Below are positions 47,001 to 59,722 of a stretch of DNA of 64,000 nt, piece by piece. The stretch lies in contig NC_081413.1 in assembly GCF_030272615.1 (NCBI RefSeq), forward strand, positions 558,211,136 to 558,275,135. Direction: 5' to 3'. The position numbers and the translations under genes are program-made. Under the pieces are notes generated by a model. It saw nothing but the letters and a program-made list of their open reading frames with translations. It made no database searches and had not been told where the DNA came from. How positions within the stretch are numbered: the stretch's first letter is position 1; the number at the start of each line of letters is the position of its first letter. The stretch is from Cryptomeria japonica. Its lineage: Eukaryota > Streptophyta > Pinopsida > Cupressales > Cupressaceae.

Positions 47001-48420
47001 AGTTGAGTTTGGATTTCCTGTAGCATTTCCTTTGTATTTTGTGAAACTAACATGTTGCAGGTAGTATTCTGATGATGAAATTCAAGTCGACGCATTCTTA
47101 ACCTCTAGTTGTTAATGTATGTTTAGTAAATTTCCGTAGTTAAGTGTCCCAGTTGCAACCAACTTCTAGTTTGTTTGGTTACATTAATAGTTGTACCCAC
47201 AACCACTGTTAAGCTACCCCTAAAGTTGCTCACAACAACTGTTGTGTTTGTTTGCTTCTCATTTTATCATCATTCATGTTTATTATTTATGTTCTCAAAA
47301 TATTAGTACTTTTTTTTTATATGCAATGATAGCAAACTTAGGATCCTTGTTGCACATATAGTCCAATACCCATCTTTGAAGATATGTCATTGGTCGATAA
47401 TTAAATGAGCCTTCACTTAGGACGTAGGGTTGCCTTATTGAATACCTTAACCGGGTTGTCTGTATGATAAACTGCACTAACTTAATGGATATAGTGGAGA
47501 CTAGTCAATCACAATGCCCAGTCTAACACAACATATCATGAATATTCCACCTCTTTATTGAATATTCAAATAGATACATAAAATGATAATAATAGTCTCA
47601 CTAGATTGGCAAGAAACTCTGACAAGATCTAACAACTAAAAATAACTGAGACATATTCAATTACCCAAACTATAAGAAGATCTAGAATTTATTCATGATC
47701 TTGGGAGTGGATTATTTAAGACTCTAAACAACCTACTAGCAATTGCCAATCCTTCATAAAGATGAGGACAACTTATTCTTTTACATAAATAGAAATGAGA
47801 ACCTAACTAATATGAGTCAATGGTAACACAATTCCAATCAAACTCTTATTACAACTGAAGAACAACAAAAGTGGGAAATGTACATTACAAAATAAATGTC
47901 ATTATGAACAATATTTCCATTGTCCTTCAACTTCCTCCTTGTCCTTTGAATGCATTTATTCTCTGATGACAATATCAACATACAAAACATCCAACCACTC
48001 TCACTCTTAACATTTATTATATTCAACACCTCCATGCCTACTACCTTGTGAGCTACAAGGGACACCATGCAGTGGGTAGTTTGCTTTGGTTGTGGGTTAG
48101 CAGTTAGATTGATTGTTGCTAGTCAGTGGCTTAAATGAATTCATCTAGATTATTATCATTTATAACATTTTAAGATGATATCATCCATAAATATTTACAA
48201 AACACATGCATTCATTATATGACATATATTATCCATTAAACTTGAAAAGTTAATAAAGTTATACTCAAAGTATTAAAAGCATATAAAATCTCTTGTGAGA
48301 TATGAGATAAAACAAGTAAAACATGGTCAATTTTATAGCCCATCAAGATGCATGCATTGTTTAATGCAATAGTTCTTCTAACAAGTTGAAGAAAAAATTG
48401 TTAGATTCTCCATCCTTACT
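47001..48420. other. Intergenic, no gene seen
   Basis: AT-rich sequence without a supported coding frame, tRNA or recognisable repeat. Short frames of 60-76 codons show no known motif. Confidence 0.5.
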
Positions 48421-49736
48421 ATCAGATTGAGCATAACAAAATTCTTTATTATATGGGCCTTGTACTATCAGATTGAGCATATGAATGTACAAAGACAATG
48501 TTCCTTAATGATGATTTACATGAAGATATTCACGTGCTAGAGCTAGAGCATTTCATGGTCGAAGGTAAATAACATGTGGTATGTAAGTTGAAGAAATTTA
48601 TGTATGGTTTGAAACGATATCCTATGATGTGGTACCAAAGATTTGACACCTATGATTTATATCAAACCATTATGCGTATTTTAAAACTAAAATTGGTCAC
48701 ATTCTCATAATTTCATTGTGTGTAGATGATATGCTATTTTTTGGGAATGGTGATATGATTTCAGATTTGAAGTTTCAGTTGTCAACATAGTTTTATATGA
48801 AAGATTTAGGTGTAGCTAGGTACATTATTGGGATGGATATTAGAAGAGACAGAGTTAGTAGAAAGCTTTGGTTGAGCTAGAGAAATTATGTGAACTTGTT
48901 GTTGGAGAGATTTAACATGTTAGCTTATAGATCTTTGGTAGTTCCTATTTTTCAAGAAACAAAGATAATAGATGAGGATTGTCCAAAATCTCCATTGAGA
49001 TAAATGACATGACTAAAGTATCGCATGCAAGTGTTGTTGGGATTTTGATGTATGACATGGTCTATTCGAGGTTAGACATTGCCCAAGAAATAGGAGTCTT
49101 GAGTCGATTTATGGTTAATCCCGGCCAAGGACACCAGGATGAAATGAAGAGTGTTTATATATTCATGGAGTACATACAAGTATTCATTTTTTTCATGGTC
49201 ATCCTACTGGACCTCGATATTAAGTTTGTATTTGTGGATATATGGATTCAAATTGGGAAGGTGACATTGGCAGTAGAAGGTCCACCAATGGCTCTGTGTT
49301 TATAATGTTTGATGGTGTTAGCAGTTGGACGAGTAATTGAAAATTCGTAGTTGTTTTGTCCACTACAAAAGTTGAGTGCATGGTAACTACTCACGCTTGT
49401 AAGGAAGACATTTTTCTTAAGAGATTATGTGTTGATATTGGTTTTAATGTAGGACAAATTACTATCTATTGTTGCAGTTAGAGTGTCATTAGCTTAGATA
49501 AGAATCTTACCTTCCATACTAGAATAAAGCACATTGATGTTCAATTTTATTTTATTTATGATATTGTAGAAGATGAAAAGGTGAAGTTGGAGAAAGTTGA
49601 TACTTTGATGAGTGTTGCAGATGCATTGACAAAGATAATAAACATTGAGAAGTTCAAATGGTGTGCCCGTTCCATGACCCCTGGGGCCTTAAGTAGATGT
49701 TGTGGAATCTTGATAGCTCTTTGACAAGTGAGAGAA
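48421..49736 (+). pseudogene. Decayed Copia pol, RT end and RNase H
   Basis: From 48487 fragments of Ty1/copia RT appear (TKTMFLNDDLHEDIHVLE, KLKKFMYGLKR, MWYQRFDTY, CVDDMLFFG). They are followed by the connection (AVGILMYDMVYSRLDIAQEI-like at 49036-49090), then RNase H (STTKVECMVTTHACKEDIFL near 49360). The tail (HIDVQFYFIYDIVEDEKVKL, DALTKIINIEKFKWC) ends near 49725. Frame changes and stops are frequent. It is the 3' half only, on the + strand; gag, protease and integrase are not seen. Confidence 0.85.
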
Positions 49737-51180
49737 TGTTGGTATTAAGGTTTCTCAACTTTAGAGTCCTAGCATTAATTTAATTAATTAATTAATTTTA
49801 ATTAATTATTTGGTGCACATAATTATTTATTCTAAGTTATTGACTTCCTATTTTTTCATATCACTTTGGGGACCTTTTGGTGAGGTGGCATCCTATATGG
49901 TAAGCAATGCTAAGACAAGTTTCCCATTTTGGCACCCACTTAGGGTATGTTCCCATGTGGTTGCTTAGCTTATTTTGGCTAGCAACCACTACTCATTTTT
50001 TTAAGAAATATTTTGTGGAGCAAGTGGGCTCATGAGTATTTATTTTTCTGCTTATTTTTTTTGCAAACATCTTAAAATTAGTATTAATAATATTAGTAAT
50101 AATTTGTGCACTTAAAATTAAAAAAAAGGAAAGAAATAAAATGTTAAAAAAAAAGAGGGAAACAAATTTGTGGAGCCACGTGGTATTTTTGGCAAAATGT
50201 AGTTTGTTGCTTATTTCTAGCCCCCCTTTTTTCCATAGCTTATTTTCAATTCCTAAATAATAGATGCTCCATTAAAATAGCAAAAGATTCTAAATTATCC
50301 TGTTTCACAATTTAAAATTTGCATGGGAACACTCCAACTACTTAAGTTTAAGTTGAAAATGGACATAAGAAACCGCATGGGAACATGAGATTAGGAGTTA
50401 TTGTATTTTATGATGATGTTGTCTTATTTTCCATATTGGACTAGAAACTGATTTGGTAACTTCCTATGTTGACTAAGGAGTCTTGTTTTGCAACTTTTAT
50501 CTTATGGATTGGATTTGTAATCTAGTATTTGACATTTCTCACATATGTTAGATATGTGGCATGTTGAGTTGACATAACAGGTTGAGATATTGGACAATTT
50601 ATCAAGTGTTGAATCGGTAAATTACCATTTTCATTGAGTCCCAACTATGACAACATACCATATTGGACTCTTGTTTACACCTAGGCATGTGAGTTATTTT
50701 TGGGTAAGTTTGACATCCATTCTTCATGTTGGAGAGGTTATAAATATGTGGTGCCTTAACTCATTTTGTATGATAGGTTATTGATATCTAGAGAGGGTGT
50801 CATGCTGTCAAAATTATTATAGAATCCGATAATAATGTGATTGTTGCTACTGGTTACTACAATTGAGCTAAGTGTTTGGAGTGTGAGTTTTTTCCTGAAA
50901 GGGTTTTTCAATGCATATGTTGTATTATGTGTTGATTATCCATTTATGTTTAATTGAATGCACATTTGAATTTGTATATGTTAAAGGGTTTAAAGTTTTA
51001 TTCAACTCTCGACTATATAGATCAAGTGTAGGAAGTTGTATTCAACCACCTAATTTCCTCTTAGAACCGACTCTATAACTAGAGGTTTACATTCAAATAA
51101 AAAGGTGTCACACCTTGAGACCATTCTAATGTTTCATTCAGTGCAGGAACTAGGTTCAACAAGGGTGCATGTTCACGTGA
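49737..51180 (+). repeat. 3' LTR of the Copia remnant (right end approximate)
   Basis: TGTTGGTATTAAGG follows a purine-rich AAGTGAGAGAA, the usual 3' LTR junction. A TATA box (TATAAATA) lies at 50739-50746. Near 51150 the text GTGCAGGAACTAGGTTCAAC resembles the 3' ends of such LTRs. A MITE at 49943-50390 lengthens it. Confidence 0.7.
49943..50390. mobile_element. Tourist-like MITE in the Copia LTR
   Basis: 448 bp with terminal inverted repeats. The left end GGGTATGTTCCCATGTGGTT pairs with the right end, whose reverse complement is TCTCATGTTCCCATGCGGTT. TTA duplications lie at 49940-49942 and 50391-50393. TTA duplications and a GGG-start repeat fit PIF/Harbinger (Tourist) MITEs. No coding capacity. 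Confidence 0.75.
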
Positions 51181-53460
51181 TAACAATAACAAGTAGTGGA
51201 AAGGGAGTTAGCTTGGGCTCAAATTTAGATTTGAGTTTGATTTAGGGTCATTTTTGTACCTCATATTTAAGGTAATGAATGGATAAGATTCATATTGAGT
51301 TAGGTTTAGTTTAATTGCTAATACATAGACAAAAACATATCACTTATAAATCAGTCATTTCATTAAGGATAGCTCAATCAAAATGAGTTTAAATGAAGGG
51401 AAAACATGTAGGATATGTAAATTTCACCCAATTGTCATGTTCCCTTTTTACTATAACTATAAAAAATAATTAAATAATTAAATTCAAGTTGTCAAAAAGT
51501 AATTCTATAACAAAAGATGACTAAATTAAAAATGTTAATATAAGTTAATGAATAAAGTGTCACTAGACCCAAGGTACAAAAAAGTGAGTACAAAAGTGAC
51601 ACTTTATTATATTTTTATAACTTTGAGGGAATACTTATAAAAAAATAGTAATATATTTTTATATTTCGTCAAAATGTTACAAAAAGAGGTTTTGTTTCAT
51701 TGAAAGGGTTGTTGCTCATTTGGCAATTTCATTTCCCAACAGTAACGTGGATTATTTATTTTTCAAGAATGAAAACCTTCCCAGCCTTTTAGTGCATTTC
51801 CACACAAGGATTATAGTTGTGCTAGTAATGATTTCTAGTATATGGTTATTATTTTTAGTTTGGTAATTTATAGATTTTGGTGAGAAGTATTAGTGGTTTG
51901 TAGTTGTTTGTTTTTTATATTAATTTTCCTCCGAATGAACTATTCTATTAGTATTTTGGTTAAAAATCTATGTCTATGTTTAGATAACTAATACTTTTAG
52001 GCTATACCCCCTTTACAGAGTATCATTGGTTGGTTCTATTGCCGTATAGAGATTATATTATTAAAATTAAGAAGTTGCTTTAGGTTTAAAAAATTAGTAT
52101 TGTTCGTACCTTTTGGAAAAGTTGATTCAATCTATTTTGCTATTGATTGTTAGTTGCTATTGGGAGTTGAATGTAATGGCATTTTGATTGCCCAAAACCT
52201 AGTCGTACCTCCTCATTATTATGTTGTACTATAATAGTTAAAGGTATAGATAATGTTGGTGAATATTTTGGGATTAGGTGCTAGAAATTGCTTATTGATA
52301 TCAATCTTTTTATATTATACTAACCCAACAATTCATTATTATTATTTCTTCTTAGTTTTAAGTTGATAGTTGCACCTTTATATGGATTACAAATTGGTGC
52401 TTGGCTTATGCTAGGTATATTCCTATACTCTAATCAATCATCACCAAGGTTCTATTTACTTATGGGATGCTGTAGCTTCTAGAAATCCTATTTGCAATCT
52501 TTTTCCTTGTTGAATTGCCTCATAAAATAGTCACTTTTGGGTGTTGCAATCTTTAAGACGTAGCTACAACTTCTAAGCCTCGTGTGTGTTCTTAATCTAC
52601 AAACTATTTTGTGATTATCTAGTCACAACCTTATTCTAAATACTTAAATGCAATATTTACAATAATTAGGTTGGGTAATATATCTCTAGTATATTGAATG
52701 TTGATCAATTAAAAGAAGTTTAACTTTGTATACTAATAATATCTCTAAGTGATTTGAAGATATGTGACTTTCATAATCTATCAAACACTACTTGGTATGA
52801 TGGTATTTATATTAGTAGTACTAAAGTTATGTTATTTTGATTCAGTGTTGACTTGAAGACAATTATTAATGTTTTAGTTGTTTTTATTCGATGCATTTTG
52901 TGGACTTAATTTTTCCCCCAATATTATAATCACTAGACAATTTATTGTAAAATCCCAATTCATAGTTGCAATAGATCCTAATTGGTTTATTTGTTGGGTC
53001 CGTTCTTTAATTTTTATTATTTTATTTGCTATGCTTGGTGTATGAGAATAAAGTGATCTAGTTTTTCATTTTGACAATGACTCAACCATACTTAACTTCA
53101 ACTTGATTGAAATTTATATTTCAATATCAACCATTTTGACTTGATTGAATAGACTGCCATTAAAAGACCTCATGTTTATCCCCTAAAAGAATCCATACAC
53201 ATTATTTTAATTTTTTAATTTAACCTAAATTCAAGTCTTAAGTATAATCATCTTCTATTTAAAATATTATATTGTCTACAAAGAAATTAAATATTTATAG
53301 CAGTTATGCTCATTTGAAATAAATATTTAAGATAAGATCTGTCCCCACCACAAACAAACATTAACTTCCAACATTCTAAAAATAATAATTTTTTTGTTTG
53401 TTTTTGAATTTAAAACAAAATCTCACCATACGTGCGGAAAAAACTAATCTAAAAAAAAGA
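51181..53460. other. Intergenic, no gene seen
   Basis: AT-rich DNA upstream of the host gene. No supported frame, RNA gene or clear repeat. Confidence 0.5.
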
Positions 53461-53559
53461 TCTAATGCCCCAACTTTGCGTTATACAACTTTATCTATAT
53501 TTTTCAAGATTTGGGTACTTCGCCATTAAAATCCCAAATACCAATCCGAAGATAATTTT

Positions 53560-53760
53560 TTTCCCTCATCTCCTGCCATTAGTGCAGACCCTCACGTGCG
53601 CTAATGAGGCGAAAAACGCACGAAACGAGAGGAACAGTTTCCCTTCTCTTCCTTCTGCAAAATATCCATGGTAGACAATACAAGAAAAAAAAAAAAAAAT
53701 CTCTATAAACGCGCTCTTAAACCCTGGTTAAGGGTTTGTCTATCACTTTTAGTGGAGGTT
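53560..53760 (+). promoter_or_regulatory. Candidate promoter of the host gene
   Basis: A local rise in CpG (CACGTGCGC, AAACGCACGAAACGAG) is followed by a TATA box in CTCTATAAACGCGC (53704-53709). An inverted telo-box-like pair, AAACCCTGG and AAGGGTTT, follows at about 53730. Telo-box motifs are common near starts of plant housekeeping genes. A possible noncoding exon, 54193-54284, sits between CTACAG and AAAGGTTGGT. Assignment to the gene at 57808 is inference from orientation and distance. Confidence 0.45.
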
Positions 53761-56399
53761 GGAAAGTTATCCTTCTGCCTTTAGTGGAGCTCATGCAGGG
53801 GTGAAGCTTAAAAGCTGTAAATTCGGATCATTATGGATTTTTTTTCTTAAAGTTAAATCTAATCTCCACTGGCAATGTTTAATGAACTCCGATGACACTA
53901 TGTGAGTTGTTTTTCTCTTCGATTTTTTCATTTTATAAGTTTTTAAACCCTGGTTTGTAGGAATTGTTTTCTCGTTCGTGGGTGGCACACTTAGGGAAAT
54001 TGTAGCAAATTGTTATTTTGAGTGAGGGCGGTTGTACTTTGTAATTTGAAACAGTAGAAGTGAAGAAACTTAAAAACCATTGATGCATTATACATAGCTC
54101 ACATTTTCAAGTGGATGTGAAGTATTTATGTTTGTCAGTTTCCTGTATATATATGTCTATATGAAATGATATGATTCTGATTGCATCTACAGATCCGACT
54201 GTCGCGTCTATTAGAACATAGATGCTATAGCTAACTCAACCCGCCGAGAGAGGCTAAATTTTGGGTTATGTTGCTTCACATTAAAGGTTGGTTCTTCTTA
54301 TATTAATTTGGATTGGAAACTCTCCTAGATGCTCTGGCCTTGCGTTTTAAAAACGTTCTAAAATATACTTGACCCAAATATTGTAAATATTTTTCCTTTC
54401 CTAATCACCAATAAGATCCTCCAGTATTAGTGATGTTTGACTCAAGAGAAGTCAAAATGAATCAGCTTTCTACTCTCATTTGCAGGTTAAAGACCTCATA
54501 TTAATAACCGAATCTTTTTTCTAAGTTTCATGCACAAGCATGAAATCCACTGACATTTGCAGATTAAAGACCTGATTCGGAATAACCAAGTCTTTTTGCT
54601 AAGTTCTGGTTAATCTTTTTAGCCGTGTCTGAGTCAGTTTGGCCTCAGTCTTGAGTCGAATATCTTAACTACTATGATTGATACTTTATTTCGTTCTTGT
54701 ATGATTCGACCTCAAAAAGTCTATATTTCTACATTTTCAAAAAAATTGAACTAATTAAAACCCATGTTGTGGGGAAAATTTAATATGATACTGAAAATTG
54801 AATATAATATAGCTAGTATGCTGCTCATGCGGGAACGATGGAGGCAATCCATTTTTTGCTTCTTATACTGGAAGGCCTTTGTTTAAAATTATATTATTTC
54901 AACAAAGTTGAGGAACATTGCTAAGAAAAACTATTCTCATTTGATGCACTTACATTATTGTTAAGCTGGCGTTCATTTAAGGTGTTTCTTCTTTTCTTGC
55001 TAAATAGAAGTATTATATTAGGCATAAAAGTTCATAATAGCATATACATAAAAGTGCTTACAGGATAACAAGTAATTTGGCAGGGAGATGGGCAATCCGA
55101 CCACCAAAAGAAGGTATATCCCTTAAACTATTTATCAGATCAAAAGATCATATAACAAAGTACCACAAATGACTCACCATAGAGGGAGAAAACTGTTCCT
55201 TAACTTGAACCTCATGCTTTTTATGCTCTTCTGGCTCTTTCTCAGGCTTTTAATTACCTTGCTGGGTTTGCATCTTCCATTAAACATATCCCGTGAGTTT
55301 TGACAAACCATTATTATCATTTAGTGATATTCTGCATGTTATTTTTAAGTATCTCGAGTTGTCCAGAATAGGTTCAACAATTTTCTTAACTTTACTTATG
55401 TCCAAAACCTCTTCCATATGAAATTGGAGTCTTCTGCAGAATGTAGCAATCCCCATTCATTATGACATAAATGAAAATTGAGAGTAGTGAAGATAGTGCT
55501 CCAAGCTTGTAACACATGAACTTCCCAAGTTGAGATTGCATTTCTCTGCAAAAGGAACCCAACGCCCAACAGTTATGACATTGGTACTTGTTCATGATGT
55601 TGAGTAGCTCACTCTGATCTGGAAAAAAGTGTTTTCCTTTTCTTTCCATTCTTTAGCTGGGTGGTTTCATCTTGTTCTCTTTCATACCAGGAGTTTAGCC
55701 CAAGCTATAGATGGGAATTTACATCCTCAGCACGGCAGGCGGAAATTGAATTGGCAGGACTGCCATCATGCATACTAGATTTTCTTTTGAGATGAAAGTT
55801 CTGGAATGGTGTTGAAGGAAGGTTCCCCTCTCCATCAACTGGATTATGCGTCAACCAGCATTGTTGTTCCCATTGTCAGGCTCAATTGTATTTTGCTGCA
55901 GATCAAAGGATATAAACTCTGTGGCTAGTAATGACCTTTCTACCATTGATTGCTTTCACTATTTCACTTGGATTTTTGCCCTTATATTTTCCCACTATAT
56001 CATGCTGAAGATTGCCACCATCATAGTGAGTAACATCCTCTTTTGCTGGCTGGTTTGTAGTATATCCGTGGGGAATACTGTATGTTTTTTAATTGATTTA
56101 ATTACACAGGACACCAATGACTGGACCTTATTTCAAATCAGATCTACCATAAGAGATGATATACTTAATAGAATATGCAAAATGGATTATAAACCCTTGC
56201 AAAATGAACAATCAACACATCAATTTGCAATAACTTATTACTCTTATCACGGTGGAAATTACACTTAGATTTAATTCAGTTTTACCAGAATTCTCAGGAA
56301 CAATAGCAGCAATATAATTATCAAAAAAATATAGTGAATTTGCAGAAAATTGCGCTACAGGAACCACACCTCAGAATTACAATCTCTAGGTGCTGAGAG
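53761..56399 (+). other. Probable 5' intron(s) of the host gene, left part
   Basis: No convincing coding sequence. An imperfect duplication of about 77 bp lies at 54478-54610, each copy beginning TTTGCAG. Frames at 55392-55649 (minus) and 55846-56268 (plus) have no recognisable motif. Confidence 0.4.
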
Positions 56400-56830
56400 A
56401 GTCACCTAAAACTTAGACAAAGAGGTGCCATTGGAGTTACCTGAACAACTGAGTGAAGCTCAAATACATTCCTTATTTGGATTTGCCCGATACTGGTTTA
56501 GGGGTTTTCATTTACTAACCAGCAAGAGCATTCAGGGTGTTTCTATCCCCCAATCTCACTTGATTGTTGCAAAACATGTGCTCAGATACTTGAAGAGCAC
56601 ATGTGCTCATATACTTGTTTGATGATTGCTCCAGGCCTATATACATTCAGTATCATTTTCTTGGAGACAAGTTAGAAGGGAGCAATTGTTCTTCAGTATG
56701 TACCCTTAGATGGGCAGTTTGCAGACATTTTGACAAAGCCTTAGCAAAAGGGAAGTTTGAAATTCTGAGAGAGAGATTAGGTTCAATGGAGAACACCTTG
56801 TTTGCAAAGAGGGAGGGTTGGCTTTTCAAG
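56400..56830 (+). pseudogene. Copia RNase H and C-terminal scrap in the probable 5' intron
   Basis: HLIVAKHVLRYLKSTCAHIL (about 56560-56620) matches the Copia segment before RNase H. CRHFDKALAKGKFEILRERL and SMENTLFAKREG (about 56715-56820) match the extreme C-terminus of Copia pol. The RNase H between them is deleted. Sequence to about 56930 may be LTR remnant. It is a separate insertion from the one at 48.4 kb. Confidence 0.8.
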
Positions 56831-57807
56831 TTTATTGCTTGGCTGCTGTTCTCTTACGGTTGGGTGTTAAAAGCAGCTTTAAGTTTTTGTGTTTTTTCAA
56901 ATCTACTTTTAGCTGAACACTTGACTTTTAAAAAAAAAATTCTTTCTAGCTTTTTGTATATTTTGAGGATTCTAAATTCACGAAGATAAGTTGTTTTCTT
57001 CCTATAGTAAAGCCCTTCTTCGTCTGTTTTATTTAGCTTTCTCTGCTTTAATTTTTGTAAAGCCGAGAAGATTATTTTGGTCTATAAAAAAGATCTTGGG
57101 TGCATAACTTAGTAGAAGCAAAAAATATAGAATGTGGAAGAATAGTGTTCGAGTGTAATTCAGTTTCAGTTTAATAATTGATAGCTTTTAAGTGTTTATA
57201 TTTTTTATTTTCAGCAGTGTGTATTTGCAGGTTATTGTACTCAGGATTGTTGTTTACATTGTAGTTTGAATTTGCAGTCAGGATTATTTTTCTGAGTGCA
57301 GAAACTGCTTACCGTGGTCTGAATTTTAAGTTTTAACTGTTGGTAGTTACGGATGCAGTTATATTTTTTTAATCGATTTTAAAAGATTTTATTAATTGCA
57401 TGTGCATCTCTAGAATTTACATTGAGCACAAATTTCAGGAATTTTTTTTAGTCTTCTTAGTTTTCAATTAATGTTCAGGAAGCTGATAGATGTAAGTCAA
57501 TAGAATATAAGCAAAACATCTTGGAAGTTTGTTTAACCATCTTGCTAGTCTATATTTCTGTTCTTTCAAGTTCTTGACCTGCTTTGGTTATTTGTGGACA
57601 TTAATATATATTATAAGGTCTTTCTTTCTTTCTTTTTTATAACTGTTGTATGTACGCCCCTTACATTATATTTCCTGATAGCTCATGTTCAGCTTCCCCT
57701 GGATGATAATCAGATGGATTGAAGACTCAAACTGCAAATTTATTGCTGAGTAGGGACTCACGAAAAATTCCATTGGTGTTTGCTTAGTGGGATATACAAG
57801 AGAGGAA

Positions 57808-59722
57808 ATGGTAGCTGGTCAGCAAAAGAGGCCATTGACTAATATTTGTGCTATTTCAAATAATGGTGACGAAGAGTTTTCTTCAGAAAAGAGAAAAATC
57901 AATATAGTGCTCTCTAAATGGTTTCAAACAATGAGACCTCATATTGCTCTAGAATGGGATGATACACAAATGAAGGCAGTGGCTCGAAAGGGACAAGTGG
58001 GAATCACATGGAGGCACCTTTTACCTTTTTATGGACCATCTCCACATCATTCTTGCATGGATTTGGCTGATGTGTTTACTATTCCAGAGGAATTGTACGA
58101 ACTGAAGGATCTGAAGGATGTTTTTACGTATGAGGTTAGCTATGATTTTGTTTCCTTAAAATAGCATTTTTATTTTATTCTCATGTTTTGACACTGGAAA
58201 TATGCATTATGTACTTTGATTGGATCTAAGCAATTAAAAGATGGACAGGTTTGGCAATCATGCTTTTCAGATTCAGAACGGAAGCTTCTTTCTGAGTTCC
58301 TTCCCAAAGGATTTGATGCAGAAATAGTTGTACAATCCTTACTTCTTGGTCACAATTTTCATTTTGGAAATCCGTTCATTGGTTGGTATGTAAATCTAAA
58401 TATATGATTATGCCTATTATACTTTTAGTTACTTTTAATAAATTAAAATCGTTTGCCCTAATACTTACTTTATAACCAATAGTACTTTGTTAGTCCAACT
58501 GATCCATTTTAGTTATATCTTGAATTTAAATTCATTCATCTCACTTATCTTAGCTATATCATTAGTCTATGTTTGATTTGTTTGAAGGATTTATCACTCA
58601 TCTGACATTAGTAGTGTTGTTATTAGGAACAGTATTTGCTTTGATAAATTCAATTTTCCCATTGGTCTTTTCTTCCAAATTCAGCAAATCATGTGATTGT
58701 TATATATCGTTCATAACTTTATAAATTCGCTGAAATATCTGTTTTAAAAAATGTGTCCCCCTTTACATCAAAGGCAATTACACACTGTGATGTAAAAGGG
58801 TAGACTTGCATTGATTTAAATATTCTTATGAAACAATTATGCAATGTGATGAGACTGGAATGCTGTTTTAGGGATCAGAAGACAATCTTAAAATGGTAAT
58901 CCTGCTCTCGTAATGTATGTTTAATCATGTACTTTTGTTACCTTTCTTTTTCTCTAAGATTCCAGTCTCCTTTGCTTCTTTTGCTGAAGTTATCTGTTGA
59001 CTAGTTTTGATTATAAAACAAACACGCAGTATGCAATTTTTTTTTTTAATTCTTTGGAGAGGAGTGCTGGACTAAAAATAGTGTGGAAGCTTAGTATAAG
59101 GAAAATGAACCATGTAATAAGGAAACATAGGTATTCGGGGATTTGAAATCACTTTTGGAGGTGTTGATCATCCCTTGTGATTGCTTAGTATTTTGATAAT
59201 TCATCATCCTGGAAGATTACAACAAATGTGTCCATTTGTCAGTCATGTTCTTTACTTATAGAGCCCAGATACGAAGAATTTTGTGAAGTTTCTCTCTGCA
59301 TATTGCATCAGTGACTGCAGATTGTATTACAAATTATATTCAACTTAGAACTGGTGTTGACTGACTTTGATATTTTAAGCTATGCTTTTTGCTTGCAGGT
59401 CGTCGTTGCTTTGCAGTGGTGGTATGCATCCAGATGCAATTCGTTTAAGTGAGGCTGAGTTAAGAGCTAACAAGAAAGTGTACTATTCTGAAGTTCGAAA
59501 ATATCATAACAAGTAAGTTGTTTGTGCTTTTCTATATGCATTTTTTCTTATTTTACTTGGTGTTCTTGTTTAAATGTCTAAATGTTAAGCAAGGCTTACA
59601 AAATGTTAGCATAACAGCAAAGTTATGATTTTCTGTGTCAGCATGCTTGAGACTTTGCAGATGTGGAGGGAAGCCTGGCAGAATTGCAGGAATCCTGAAA
59701 TGGAGTTGCCCGATAGAAAATG
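57808..59722 (+). CDS. DEUBAD-domain nuclear protein, NFRKB-like (four coding exons, 3' end open)
   Basis: Exons: 57808-58134, 58249-58385, 59399-59512, 59642-59722. Borders are GAG|GTTAGC, CAG|GTTTGG, TTG|GTATGT, GCAG|GTCGTC, AA|GTAAGT, TCAG|CATGC and TG|GTAGTT, and all phases agree. The ATG at 57808 is chosen because the longer open frame begins at GTG. Residues about 45-110 hold the plant-specific N-terminal block (HIALEWDDTQMKAVARKGQV, DVFTIPEELYEL). Residues about 110-215 are the DEUBAD domain: WQSCFSDSERKLLSEFLPKG, GHNFHFGNPF, CSGGMHPDAIRL. In animals the NFRKB DEUBAD binds and restrains the deubiquitinase UCH37 in the INO80 complex; plant relatives are nuclear. Exon 4 either stops at TAG 59724 or, more likely, splices on to exons not found here. 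Confidence 0.85.

Noticed and set aside
55392-56268. Possible host exons (85 and 140 codons)
   Set aside because: No recognisable domain, no matching splice borders, opposite strands, and unlike the neighbouring DEUBAD exons.
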